Origin: Candidatus Methanoperedens sp.
Lineage (GTDB): Archaea > Halobacteriota > Methanosarcinia > Methanosarcinales > Methanoperedenaceae
Reading direction: 5' to 3'
DNA: 11,544 bases
NCBI GenBank assembly: GCA_023249275.1
Contig: JAHFCV010000064.1
Span: 1 to 11,544 of the forward strand
Shown here piece after piece: positions 5,373 to 11,544 of the stretch. Every line of letters starts with the position of its first letter. Within the stretch, counting starts at the first letter, position 1. Both the position numbers and the translations under genes were made by a program. The notes beneath the pieces are model-generated. The model saw nothing but the letters and a program-made list of their open reading frames with translations, was not told the origin of the DNA and searched no databases.

Positions 5373-5924
5373 TTAAACCCCCCTCGAATCCACAACCTCA
5401 TCCGCAGTCGTGAAAAACGTCCCTCCGAGATGCAGCACAGGCTTAATCCTTGAAATATCCAGCACACCATTCTTAACAGCCTCAAGCTCGCACGTCGTCG
5501 CCACGACCTTTCCGATAAAGAGCGTATGGTCGCCAGCTTCTTTCGTATCAACGACCTTACATTCTATATGCGCTGTACATTCCTTCACGCATGGCGTTTT
5601 TAATGCAATGGAGCCCATCGGGGTTAGATCGCACTTTTCAAATTTATCCCCATCCCTGCCTGATATCGAGCCTGCAAGCTGGACTTCCTTCAGGATATCC
5701 ATCGTGGGAAGATTAAGGACAAATTCCTTGCTGCGGCTTATGCATTCATGCGTGTACCTGCTGCGTCCCAGGGCAATAGAAATCAAAGGCGGCTCAGCCG
5801 AGACGCTTGTTATCCATGCAAGCGTGGCTACATTGGGTTTCCCCTTTTTGTCTATCGAAGATACAAGCCCCACAAGCTGGGGCGCGAACAACCTGTTTGG
5901 TTTTATGTCACACTCTATTTTCAT
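5373..5924 (-). CDS. flavin reductase-like FMN-binding protein
   Basis: The 183-residue product belongs to the flavin reductase-like family (DIM6/NTAB/RutF type), split-barrel proteins that bind FMN and often serve as flavin:NAD(P)H reductases or as flavoproteins in methanogen-like archaea. Landmarks are VGLVSSIDKKGKPNVATLAW (18-37), where the N-x-A-x-x-A-W motif contacts FMN, the turn EPPLISIALG (44-53), ISRSKEFVLNLP (62-73), GDHTLFIGKV (131-140) with the conserved histidine, and LHLGGTFF (164-171). The length is normal. The ATG at 5924 lies inside the end of cutA (17-base overlap) and is preceded by a strong GGAGG at 5931-5935, so the two form an operon. Its last 28 codons are duplicated at 4203-4288, but this copy is intact. 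The physiological electron acceptor cannot be told from sequence. Confidence 0.85.
   Translation of the reverse strand: MKIECDIKPNRLFAPQLVGLVSSIDKKGKPNVATLAWITSVSAEPPLISIALGRSRYTHECISRSKEFVLNLPTMDILKEVQLAGSISGRDGDKFEKCDLTPMGSIALKTPCVKECTAHIECKVVDTKEAGDHTLFIGKVVATTCELEAVKNGVLDISRIKPVLHLGGTFFTTADEVVDSRGV
5374..5459 (-). repeat. right direct repeat: native flavin reductase 3' end
   Basis: This is the resident counterpart of the repeat at 4203-4288 and covers codons 156-183 plus most of the stop of the intact gene. The copies are about 95 percent identical (82 of 86). An element integrated in the 3' end of this gene would leave this arrangement: a complete gene next to the element and an orphan 3' fragment on its far side. 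Direct repeat of coding sequence is seen; site-specific integration is inference. Confidence 0.85.
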
Positions 5925-6237
5925 GTTGCTCCTCCACAGATTCTTTTATCCATTTAAGAAAATCCGCCGAACCTTCATCCATCCTGAAAGAAACCACGCA
6001 CGGCGCTTCATAACTGTGTATTTCTTTCACTCTTTTTTCAATCTCTTTCACCTTCTCGGATTTTGTCTTGGCAATAATCCCGAATTCCTGCGCCTCATCT
6101 ATATTGCCCTTCCACCTGAAAATAGAAGTTATCGGGAAAATATTTACGCAGGCAGCGAGGCGCTCTTCGACAAGTGCTCGCCCGATTTTCTTTGCTTCTT
6201 CCATATCCCCTGCGGTTATATATATGATTGAAAACAT
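5908..6237 (-). CDS. cutA: CutA1 family divalent-ion tolerance protein
   Basis: The 109-residue product is a CutA1 protein, a small trimeric alpha/beta protein linked to divalent metal tolerance. Its biochemical role in archaea is unsettled. Diagnostic segments are YITAGDMEEAKKIGRALVEE (6-25), RLAACVNI (26-33), the SIFRWKG strand (38-44), E48/E51, IIAKT (54-58) and HSYEAPCVV (74-82). The length is typical. I chose the ATG at 6237, with GGGTGAC immediately upstream (6241-6247). An ATG at 6252 would add five residues but overlaps that binding site. It is first in a two-gene unit with the flavin reductase. It diverges from the site-2 protease gene, which is followed by a zinc-type transporter, so metal-related genes cluster here. 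Confidence 0.9.
   Translation of the reverse strand: MFSIIYITAGDMEEAKKIGRALVEERLAACVNIFPITSIFRWKGNIDEAQEFGIIAKTKSEKVKEIEKRVKEIHSYEAPCVVSFRMDEGSADFLKWIKESVEEQHENRV
5931..5935 (-). promoter_or_regulatory. strong ribosome binding site inside cutA for the flavin reductase
   Basis: On the minus strand GGAGG stands six bases before the ATG at 5924, within the last codons of cutA. It fixes the flavin reductase start and shows that the second gene is translated from the cutA transcript by its own initiation site. Confidence 0.7.
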
Positions 6238-6264
6238 TATGTCACCCAGCATAATATGCGTAAC

Positions 6265-6278
6265 GTATTTAATAATTT
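6265..6278. promoter_or_regulatory. AT-rich divergent promoter between cutA and the site-2 protease
   Basis: The stretch GTATTTAATAATTT can be read as a TATA box on either strand. On the minus strand it would start transcription near 6245, just before the cutA binding site. On the plus strand it would start near 6297, close to the protease start at 6306. Only 68 bases separate the two genes, so both promoters must lie here, although the exact boxes are uncertain. Confidence 0.4.
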
Positions 6279-6305
6279 ACTGAAAATGTTCCGGGAGAGC
6301 TCTTC

Positions 6306-8018
6306 TTGAATTCAACTAATATTATCATACTGGTTTTTTTACTTTACTGGCTCCTCGTCATTTTCCTCGACAGGCGCGGGATACTGAGCAAGCATAATAT
6401 CACAGCATACGGACCTATTTTGATGCTCCGAACCACGAAAGGTCAGGGGTTCCTCGACAGGCTTGCAATCCATAAAAAATTCTGGAGAACATTTGCAAAT
6501 ATCGGTCTTCCAGCCATGCTCATAGGAATGTTCGTAATGTTCCTGATGATACTGGTCATCGATTACTCGCTCATCCAGTCTTTCCAGACGCAAACCGTCC
6601 CTCAGCCCGGCAAATTCAACGAGCCCCGCAATATCTTCCTGATTCCTGGTATTAATGAGTACATACCGTTTTACTGGGGAATTATCGCATTAATCGTAAC
6701 CCTTGTGGTGCATGAGTTCTCGCATGCCATCCTCTGTAAAGTCGAAGGCATCAAAGTAAAATCAATGGGCATACTGCTGGCTATAATCCCTATCGGGGGC
6801 TTTGCCGAGCCAGATGATGAACAACTGCTCGGGAAAAAAGAAGAGAAAGAAGAGAAAAGCGAAACAGGAGAAACAGCAATTGAACAAGCCGAACCTAAAA
6901 AACTGGCTACGCGCAGCGAGCGCGTCAGGGTGCTGACGGCAGGCGTGATGGCTAATTTTGTCACCGCTCTCATTGCATTCATCCTTTTTTTCTCACTGCT
7001 CGGCTCCCTTTCTCCGGTCGGGGATGTAATGGTGACAAGCGTTACACCGGGCTATCCCGCAGAGCAGGCAGGGGTTAAGGAAAACATGATACTCACAGGG
7101 ATAAATGACAAACAGGTAAACAATGCGCATGATTTCCTGTTTTATGCTAAGACGCTTAAACCGGGAAGTAACGTCACGCTGCATCTGGTTGACGGCAGGG
7201 TAAGAAAAGACATAAGCATGGTCGCATCCGGGACAAACGAAACACGCGCAGGCGTCAGGGTTTTCCAGGTAATAGAAGGCTCGCCTGCAGAGACGGCAGG
7301 AATCAAAGCTGGTATGATTCTTTCCAGGATGAATGATACCGAGCTCAAAGGGCTCGACGATTTTATCGGTTTTATGAATTCCACAACCCGGGGGCAGAAA
7401 GTGGATGTATATGTTTTGAGCAACAGCTCTGTAAATGCTTCCATGGAAGTATTCAGGAATATTGAGTTGTCAAAATATCCGTACCAGAAAGATTCTAAAA
7501 AAGGTTTCCTCGGGGTATCATATTCCCCTGATGAGGGCGCAATAAGTTATTCCGTAGGTGTAGGCGTAGGTCAGTTTAAATCTAAGGATTACCTGAATAT
7601 GCTAAAGAGCATTCCTTCATCAATGACCGGGCTCACGGGCTGGTTATTACTGTTTGGCTTACCCATGTTTGGTCCTGGAGGAGAGGGATTCCCGGGCTTT
7701 AGCGGTTTACTCACCAACTTCTATGAGCCTGCGGGATGGGCTGTCCCGCTTGGAATGGGATTTTTCTGGATTTTGAATATATTGCTGTGGATCGGATGGT
7801 TGAATTTCTATGTTGGGCTTTTTAATTGCCTGCCTGCGGTTCCCCTGGATGGCGGGCATGTGTTCCGGGATGTCATGACCTCGTCGCTGGAAAAGATTAT
7901 GGGGGATGGTGAGAAAGTGGAAAAATTGTCCAATGCGATTACGGTTTTATTTGCCGTGCTGATTCTTATGTCGTTTGTGTTTGTAATGATAGCGCCTTAT
8001 GCAGCGCACGGGTTTTAA
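6306..8018 (+). CDS. site-2 protease family zinc metalloprotease with two PDZ domains
   Basis: The 570-residue product is an M50 intramembrane protease that cleaves transmembrane substrates, often anti-regulators or remnant signal peptides. Membrane segments lie at about 4-21, 66-88 and 122-140, the last carrying the zinc site HEFSH (136-140), then 210-233 and several between 440 and 565. The second motif LDG (514-516), in NCLPAVPLDGGH, supplies the third zinc ligand. Two tandem PDZ domains follow the fourth segment (about 240-303 and 312-385; PGYPAEQAGVKENM and EGSPAETAGIKAGM). A charged Lys/Glu insert at about 172-200 sits just before the post-active-site helix. The start is TTG at 6306, supported by GGGAG at 6293-6297; the next in-frame ATG (residue 40) would remove the first segment. 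Its stop lies 3 bases before the ZIP transporter start. The natural substrate is unknown. Confidence 0.88.
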   Translation: MNSTNIIILVFLLYWLLVIFLDRRGILSKHNITAYGPILMLRTTKGQGFLDRLAIHKKFWRTFANIGLPAMLIGMFVMFLMILVIDYSLIQSFQTQTVPQPGKFNEPRNIFLIPGINEYIPFYWGIIALIVTLVVHEFSHAILCKVEGIKVKSMGILLAIIPIGGFAEPDDEQLLGKKEEKEEKSETGETAIEQAEPKKLATRSERVRVLTAGVMANFVTALIAFILFFSLLGSLSPVGDVMVTSVTPGYPAEQAGVKENMILTGINDKQVNNAHDFLFYAKTLKPGSNVTLHLVDGRVRKDISMVASGTNETRAGVRVFQVIEGSPAETAGIKAGMILSRMNDTELKGLDDFIGFMNSTTRGQKVDVYVLSNSSVNASMEVFRNIELSKYPYQKDSKKGFLGVSYSPDEGAISYSVGVGVGQFKSKDYLNMLKSIPSSMTGLTGWLLLFGLPMFGPGGEGFPGFSGLLTNFYEPAGWAVPLGMGFFWILNILLWIGWLNFYVGLFNCLPAVPLDGGHVFRDVMTSSLEKIMGDGEKVEKLSNAITVLFAVLILMSFVFVMIAPYAAHGF

Positions 8019-8021
8019 CTT

Positions 8022-8717
8022 ATGATTCCTATTATTCTGGCATTACTTGCAGGGTTGTCCGACCTTCTTAGCGGTTTAGTTCCATTCTATTACAAGCTGG
8101 AAGAATCCTACACACGATACATAATTGCATTCGCAGCAGGAACGATGCTGGGCGCCGTATTTTTCGAGATGCTCCCTGAAGTCCTGCCGGCAGATTCCAT
8201 TTACATCGCAGCGGGTTTCTTTTTTTTCTACCTGCTTGAGCGCCTCACGATGATACATTCCTGCGGAGAATACGAATGCACTTCAGAAGTACACAGGATT
8301 GGCTGGCTTCCGGTACTCGGCATGGCTTCAGATAACATAATAGACGGGGTTGGAATCGCAATCGCTTATGCGATTAACCCAATTACGGGAATTGTAGTAG
8401 CGCTCTCGGTAATAGTACATGAGATTCCCCAGGGTCTTACCACAACCATTCTTCTAAAACGTTCAGGAGTGGGGAAAATAGCAATTTTGTCCACGCTTGT
8501 TGTGGAATCCATACTCTATCCAATAGGCGCTTCACTTGCATTTTTAATTCCTAATGCTCTTAACACCGCCGTCCTCGCAATAGTTACCGGGGATTTTCTC
8601 TATATTGCTGCCAGCGACCTTCTCCCGGATGCGCACAAGAAATTCAACATAAAAGTGATTTTAGCAGTTCTGCTTGGCGCTGTTTTAGTCCTTGCGCTTG
8701 AATTTTTTGTGAAATGA
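8022..8717 (+). CDS. ZIP family metal transporter
   Basis: The 231-residue polytopic protein matches ZIP transporters, which bring zinc, iron or manganese into the cytoplasm. About seven or eight hydrophobic helices are visible. The signature helix reads MASDNIIDGVGIAIAY (101-116), where the common HNxxDG has Asp (D104) in place of His, and the next helix carries IVHEIPQG (131-138) with H133, E134 and Q137. FAAGTMLGAVFFEMLPE (37-53) is the typical third-segment region. The His-rich loop found in many ZIPs is replaced by a short segment with H79, C81, C86 and H91. The gene begins 3 bases after the site-2 protease stop, so the two are almost certainly co-transcribed and probably translationally coupled. 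The zinc protease and metal importer may be linked physiologically. The transported metal is not fixed by sequence. Confidence 0.85.
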   Translation: MIPIILALLAGLSDLLSGLVPFYYKLEESYTRYIIAFAAGTMLGAVFFEMLPEVLPADSIYIAAGFFFFYLLERLTMIHSCGEYECTSEVHRIGWLPVLGMASDNIIDGVGIAIAYAINPITGIVVALSVIVHEIPQGLTTTILLKRSGVGKIAILSTLVVESILYPIGASLAFLIPNALNTAVLAIVTGDFLYIAASDLLPDAHKKFNIKVILAVLLGAVLVLALEFFVK

Positions 8718-8722
8718 TGAAA

Positions 8723-9595
8723 CTATTTCCCGGTCAATCTCATAAATATAAGGCTGGCTTCGTATAATATAACAAACGGCACTGTCACTATTATCTGGCT
8801 GAAAACATCAGGTCCGGGGGTTATCCATGCAGCAACTATCAGCAGGATAATGTAAGCATGTCTCCTGTAATAAGAAAGAGTCTGCCGTGACGTGACGCCA
8901 AAGCGGACAAAAATGTTCAGGATAAGAGGTAATTCGAATGTAATTCCTATGATTACCGTGGTCATGACAATAAAATAAACAAACTCGTATATCGAAAAAT
9001 TTGCATTTATTCCAAGGCTCATGGCATCCTGATAGAGATAACTGAGAAATAAGGGAAGCATATAAAAATAGGCATAACCTGCTCCAATCAAAAACAGCAT
9101 TATGGCTGCTGCTATTATAGAAAAAATTAAAGATTTCTTTTCAGATATTATGCTTGGCAACCTGCCTTTTAGACCTTTATATGCATAATAAATAATAAGC
9201 GGGGATGCAAGGAGTACGCCAAATATAAGAGACATCTTGAACTCAAGCATCAGCACTTCCATGGGCGTGAGATAAACAATAGCGGGCTTGTTTAAATTTA
9301 TATTCTGTGATATATTTAAGAGTTCGCCTGAGAGCCTTGTCAGGTTCTGCGCGATAATTGAATTATTAACATCGTTCGACAGCGAAGTGAGGTTGCGGGA
9401 TATATCTATTAACTGTACTGAAGCGTCCGGTTTATCCGGAAGGTTCAAACGGAAGAACATATCGTTTTCTATTTTTTTTATCACTTCCCCCATGAAAGAA
9501 AAAGATGCCAGCGCTCCAACGCCAAAAACAGCGGCTATGTAAAATATCTTTTTTCTTAATCCGGAAATTACTGCAGAAAACCCTTCTAAAGCCAT
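8723..9595 (-). CDS. tatC: TatC, twin-arginine translocase subunit
   Basis: The 290-residue product is a TatC-family membrane protein, the core of the Tat system that exports folded proteins with twin-arginine signals. Six helices are visible: about 16-36, 116-137, 155-185, 204-229, and the pair in 246-284. Conserved parts are LTPMEV (109-114), E152 in SEKKSLI, FELP (220-223), RRHAYI (244-249), ITPGPDVFSQ (258-267) and the LYE segment (277-279). The N-terminus is unusual. Where TatC normally has HLxELRxR, this one has VISGLRKK (9-16), keeping LRKK but losing His and Glu. The first external loop (about 37-115) is long and rich in Asn-Ser/Thr sites, suggesting glycosylation. The ATG follows the nadX stop by one base, so it is the second gene of a nadX-tatC unit. 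It meets the ZIP gene end to end with 5 bases between. Confidence 0.85.
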   Translation of the reverse strand: MALEGFSAVISGLRKKIFYIAAVFGVGALASFSFMGEVIKKIENDMFFRLNLPDKPDASVQLIDISRNLTSLSNDVNNSIIAQNLTRLSGELLNISQNINLNKPAIVYLTPMEVLMLEFKMSLIFGVLLASPLIIYYAYKGLKGRLPSIISEKKSLIFSIIAAAIMLFLIGAGYAYFYMLPLFLSYLYQDAMSLGINANFSIYEFVYFIVMTTVIIGITFELPLILNIFVRFGVTSRQTLSYYRRHAYIILLIVAAWITPGPDVFSQIIVTVPFVILYEASLIFMRLTGK

Positions 9596-9596
9596 T

Positions 9597-10409
9597 TTAA
9601 GTACCTATCTGTAACGGTTCTGTTATCTTTTTCAATGTGGCGATAGCCGAAAGCGCAGCAAGAAAACTTGTTCTCGGATTATCAGGGGATGGGATATTTT
9701 CAACATGGCAGGTGAACGTTCCGAAATCCCCCTCAACCACAAGCTCATGGATATTCTTTGTGGCTTCAGGGTCAACAAAAACGTTCACCCGTGTCTTTTT
9801 CGCGCCCATGCCTGCAAGACTCAGGGAAGCCGCAACATTGACGTTAGCTGGAAATGCCCTGACTGCTTCTTCCGCGCTTCCCTCAAACAGGAGAGTCTTT
9901 TCATGAAAAGAGAAAATATCAATATCATGCTCTAAGACAAACGGCGCGCCTTTTAGACCATCAGGGTTTTTTGTGGTTAAGAGTTCAACTTTAGTTATGG
10001 CAGCCACGGAGGCTGATTTTAAGCCATCAATACCTGCAATTGCTCCAGATGGTATGTATATTTTACATTGATGTTTTCTTGCGGCGTGAACAAACCTCTC
10101 AAGTAGCTTTGAATCCATGAAAGCGCCGACACTTAATACCATAAGGTCTTTTCCGCTCTCCAAAACCTTAAGCCCGAGTTCAGGGACTGCCGCCTGTGAA
10201 GCGCATTCAACCACGATATCAGCCCTGGATATTAACTCATCAGGCGAGGTTATTTCATATTTATTGTTAAGCGTCCCAAGCAGTTTTTCACAGTGTTCAG
10301 TGCTGCGGTCGTAAATCGCCACAAGCTTTGCATTTATAATACCTGTATCAATGGCTTTACAGATTTGCGTGCCTATGGCACCGCAGCCGATTATTCCGAC
10401 ATTTAGCAT
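9597..10409 (-). CDS. nadX: L-aspartate dehydrogenase
   Basis: The 270-residue product matches archaeal L-aspartate dehydrogenase, which oxidises aspartate to iminoaspartate with NAD(P)+. This is the first step of de novo NAD synthesis in organisms lacking the FAD-dependent oxidase NadB. The N-terminal Rossmann fold has GIIGCGAIG (5-13) and an acidic residue after the second strand (YDRS, 33-36). VECASQAAV (67-75) and VLSVGAFMD (91-99) belong to the nucleotide domain. The catalytic domain has PSGAIAGIDGL (120-130), FPANVNVAASLSLAG (186-200), DPEATKNIHEL (213-223) with a conserved His, and SPDNPRTSFLAALSAI (241-256). The length is normal. The ATG at 10409 has an AAGGA-type binding site just upstream. 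It is followed after one base by tatC and diverges from nadC, its pathway partner. Confidence 0.9.
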   Translation of the reverse strand: MLNVGIIGCGAIGTQICKAIDTGIINAKLVAIYDRSTEHCEKLLGTLNNKYEITSPDELISRADIVVECASQAAVPELGLKVLESGKDLMVLSVGAFMDSKLLERFVHAARKHQCKIYIPSGAIAGIDGLKSASVAAITKVELLTTKNPDGLKGAPFVLEHDIDIFSFHEKTLLFEGSAEEAVRAFPANVNVAASLSLAGMGAKKTRVNVFVDPEATKNIHELVVEGDFGTFTCHVENIPSPDNPRTSFLAALSAIATLKKITEPLQIGT

Positions 10410-10442
10410 AAATCCTTCTTATTTCTAAATACATAAACAGCA

Positions 10443-10452
10443 GTATATAAGT
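10443..10452. promoter_or_regulatory. near-symmetrical TATA box between nadX and nadC
   Basis: GTATATAAGT on the plus strand reads ACTTATATAC on the minus strand, an acceptable box A both ways. It predicts starts near 10473 for nadC and near 10421 for nadX, giving short leaders to both genes. It therefore argues against nadC starting at the in-frame ATG at 10454. Another AT-rich stretch at 10426-10438 could also serve nadX. No operator-like repeat is obvious in the 74-base intergenic region. Confidence 0.45.
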
Positions 10453-10483
10453 AATGTTAAATCAATTAACTATCGGGATTATC

Positions 10484-11302
10484 ATGCTAATGAAAGAACT
10501 TGAACGTTTCATCGAAGAGGACATCGGTTATAACGACATTTCATGCACTATAATTCCTGATTGCAAGGTACGGGCAGAAGTAATAGCAAAAGAAGACGGA
10601 TTCGTGGCAGGACTTTCTGAAGCCACGCAGGCTTTTGAATATTTTGATGTATTTGCGGCAACTGATTTTGTGGATGGTTCTGTTATAAAAGAAAACGACA
10701 CTATCTTCACCCTGGAAGGGGGGGCAAGGTCAATCCTCCGGGCTGAGAGGCTGGCATTGAATTTCCTGGGAAGGATGAGCGGGATAGCCACCCTGACACG
10801 CGGATATGTGGATATGGCAGGGGGTGTGAGAATCGCGTGCACAAGGAAGACAACGCCAGGCTTTCGTAAGTTTGAAAAAAAGGCGGTCATAGCAGGCGGC
10901 GGCGACCCTCACAGGTTCAATCTTTCAGACGCTGTCATGATTAAGGATAACCACATTGCAGTAATCGGGCTTGAAAATGCTGTGAAAGCGGCAAAAAAAA
11001 CAGCAAGCTTCACCCAGAAGATAGAGGTTGAAGTGGAAAATGCTGAATCTGCGGTCAAAGCGGCTGAACTTGGCGTGGATATCATCATGTTCGATAATAT
11101 GTCTCCAGGTGAAATTGGGAACACTGTTAAAATACTTGTGAAAAAGGGTCTTAGGAATAATGTTATCCTGGAAGCATCGGGGAACGTATCCATCGAAAAT
11201 GTACGCGAGTATTCCAGAACAGGTATTGACGTTATCTCGGTTGGAGCATTGACCCACTCATCAAACTGGCTTGATATGAGCCTTCGAATTATAAAGACAT
11301 GA
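10484..11302 (+). CDS. nadC: nicotinate-nucleotide pyrophosphorylase (quinolinate phosphoribosyltransferase)
   Basis: The 272-residue product matches NadC, which converts quinolinate and PRPP to nicotinate mononucleotide with loss of CO2, the branch from the de novo pathway into NAD. Positions here count from the chosen start. An N-terminal sandwich carries EEDIGYNDIS (11-20). The barrel begins near AERLALNFLGRMSGIAT (88-104). Substrate-binding elements are ACTRKTTPGFRKFEKKAV (118-135), GGGDPHRFNLSDAVMIKDNH (138-157), the EVEVEN strand, IIMFDNMSP (200-208) and LEASGNVSIENV (225-236), near the conserved phosphate-binding end ISVGALTHS. All expected catalytic Arg, Lys, His, Glu and Asp positions appear present. 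An in-frame ATG at 10454 lies between the TATA box and the predicted transcript start and is unlikely. ATG at 10490 is a close alternative to 10484. It diverges from nadX, the first step of the same pathway. Confidence 0.92.
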   Translation: MLMKELERFIEEDIGYNDISCTIIPDCKVRAEVIAKEDGFVAGLSEATQAFEYFDVFAATDFVDGSVIKENDTIFTLEGGARSILRAERLALNFLGRMSGIATLTRGYVDMAGGVRIACTRKTTPGFRKFEKKAVIAGGGDPHRFNLSDAVMIKDNHIAVIGLENAVKAAKKTASFTQKIEVEVENAESAVKAAELGVDIIMFDNMSPGEIGNTVKILVKKGLRNNVILEASGNVSIENVREYSRTGIDVISVGALTHSSNWLDMSLRIIKT

Positions 11303-11365
11303 ATTAATTTGCATCCTCCCAACAATACATTTTCAGTAGTTGATTAATGCTTTTATGAGGCGTTT

Positions 11366-11395
11366 ATCACGAATTTCACGAATTTACGAATGGCA
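11366..11395 (+). repeat. tandem CACGAATTT-type short repeats
   Basis: Starting at ATCACGAATTT (11366-11376), units of about 9-10 bases recur: CACGAATTT, CACGAATTTA, CGAATGGCAC. They lie 64 bases after the nadC stop, outside any gene. The motif reappears in inverted orientation at 11523-11540 as ATTCGTGCTATTCGTGAT. From memory, TTCGTG-AAATTCGTG motifs are scattered in many environmental archaeal and bacterial genomes, but I cannot search this here. Confidence 0.6.
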
Positions 11396-11540
11396 CAAAT
11401 ATACACATTTTAGTTTACGATGCATACATGCTCAACGCGTGGTAAGCCAGAGTTGATGAGAATCCCGGTGGATAACTATACCATCACTAATACATTCACC
11501 TAATGATTAGTGTGATTTGTTTATTCGTGCTATTCGTGAT
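11366..11540. repeat. inverted-repeat unit at the right edge, possible miniature element
   Basis: The left arm ATCACGAATTTCACGAATTT (11366-11385) and the reverse complement of the right arm (ATCACGAAT-AGCACGAAT, 11523-11540) agree at 16 of 18 aligned bases. Between them, CACTAAT (11485-11491) and ATTAGTG (11506-11512) form a perfect 7-base inverted repeat with a 14-base loop. No gene lies inside. The layout resembles a small non-autonomous element, but the window ends 4 bases later, so its true extent and any target-site duplication cannot be seen. Confidence 0.4.
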
Positions 11541-11544
11541 TTTC

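Noticed and set aside
5410..6231. A 273-codon plus-strand open frame opposite cutA and the flavin reductase
   Set aside because: It is antisense to two well-supported overlapping genes, has no domain pattern, and its frame is a by-product of their codon use.
10454..10483. An upstream ATG start for nadC at 10454
   Set aside because: It lies between the TATA box and the predicted transcript start, and the extra residues are not part of the family's N-terminus.
11360..11544. CRISPR array
   Set aside because: The repeats are only about 9-10 bases, directly adjacent and degenerate, with no spacers of uniform length and no cas genes in the window.

Overview
The window looks archaeal. Several genes are preceded by TATA-like boxes about 25-30 bases upstream, and leaders are short or absent. 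The gene content fits a methanogen-related euryarchaeon: L-aspartate dehydrogenase (NadX), a tandem-PDZ site-2 protease, a TatC with a long external loop, and a lipoprotein with Thr/Pro/Ala linkers and cupredoxin domains. A Methanosarcinales lineage, perhaps Methanoperedens-like, is my best guess. This is inferred from style and content; no phylogenetic marker gene is present.

Bases 1-1134 hold the tail of an unrecognised gene, a small acidic hypothetical protein on the minus strand, and a DUF429-type RNase H-fold protein that stops before its usual C-terminal part. Bases 1141-5459 form an accessory region. It contains a multidomain cupredoxin lipoprotein, a divergent single-span membrane protein, a decayed HNH endonuclease gene spread over three frames, and a VapBC-type toxin-antitoxin pair. 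The pair is bracketed by an 86-base direct repeat. One repeat copy is the true 3' end of the flavin reductase gene. The other is an orphan fragment lying flush against the toxin stop codon. The geometry resembles attL/attR of an element integrated into the 3' end of a gene, but no integrase is visible.

Bases 5373-11302 are compact housekeeping DNA. CutA and a flavin reductase form an overlapping minus-strand pair. A site-2 protease and a ZIP metal transporter form a plus-strand pair 3 bases apart. nadX and tatC form a minus-strand pair, and nadC diverges from nadX across a 74-base intergenic region with one near-symmetrical TATA box. NadX and NadC are the first and last enzymes of de novo NAD synthesis from aspartate; NadA is not in the window. 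The right end (11303-11544) is non-coding and carries short degenerate direct and inverted repeats that resemble the ends of a small repeat element.

The best leads are the vapBC unit flanked by flavin reductase 3' ends, the lipoprotein whose second cupredoxin domain has lost all recognisable copper ligands, the junction at 1135-1140 where two convergent genes both look cut short, and a TatC lacking the usual N-terminal glutamate.
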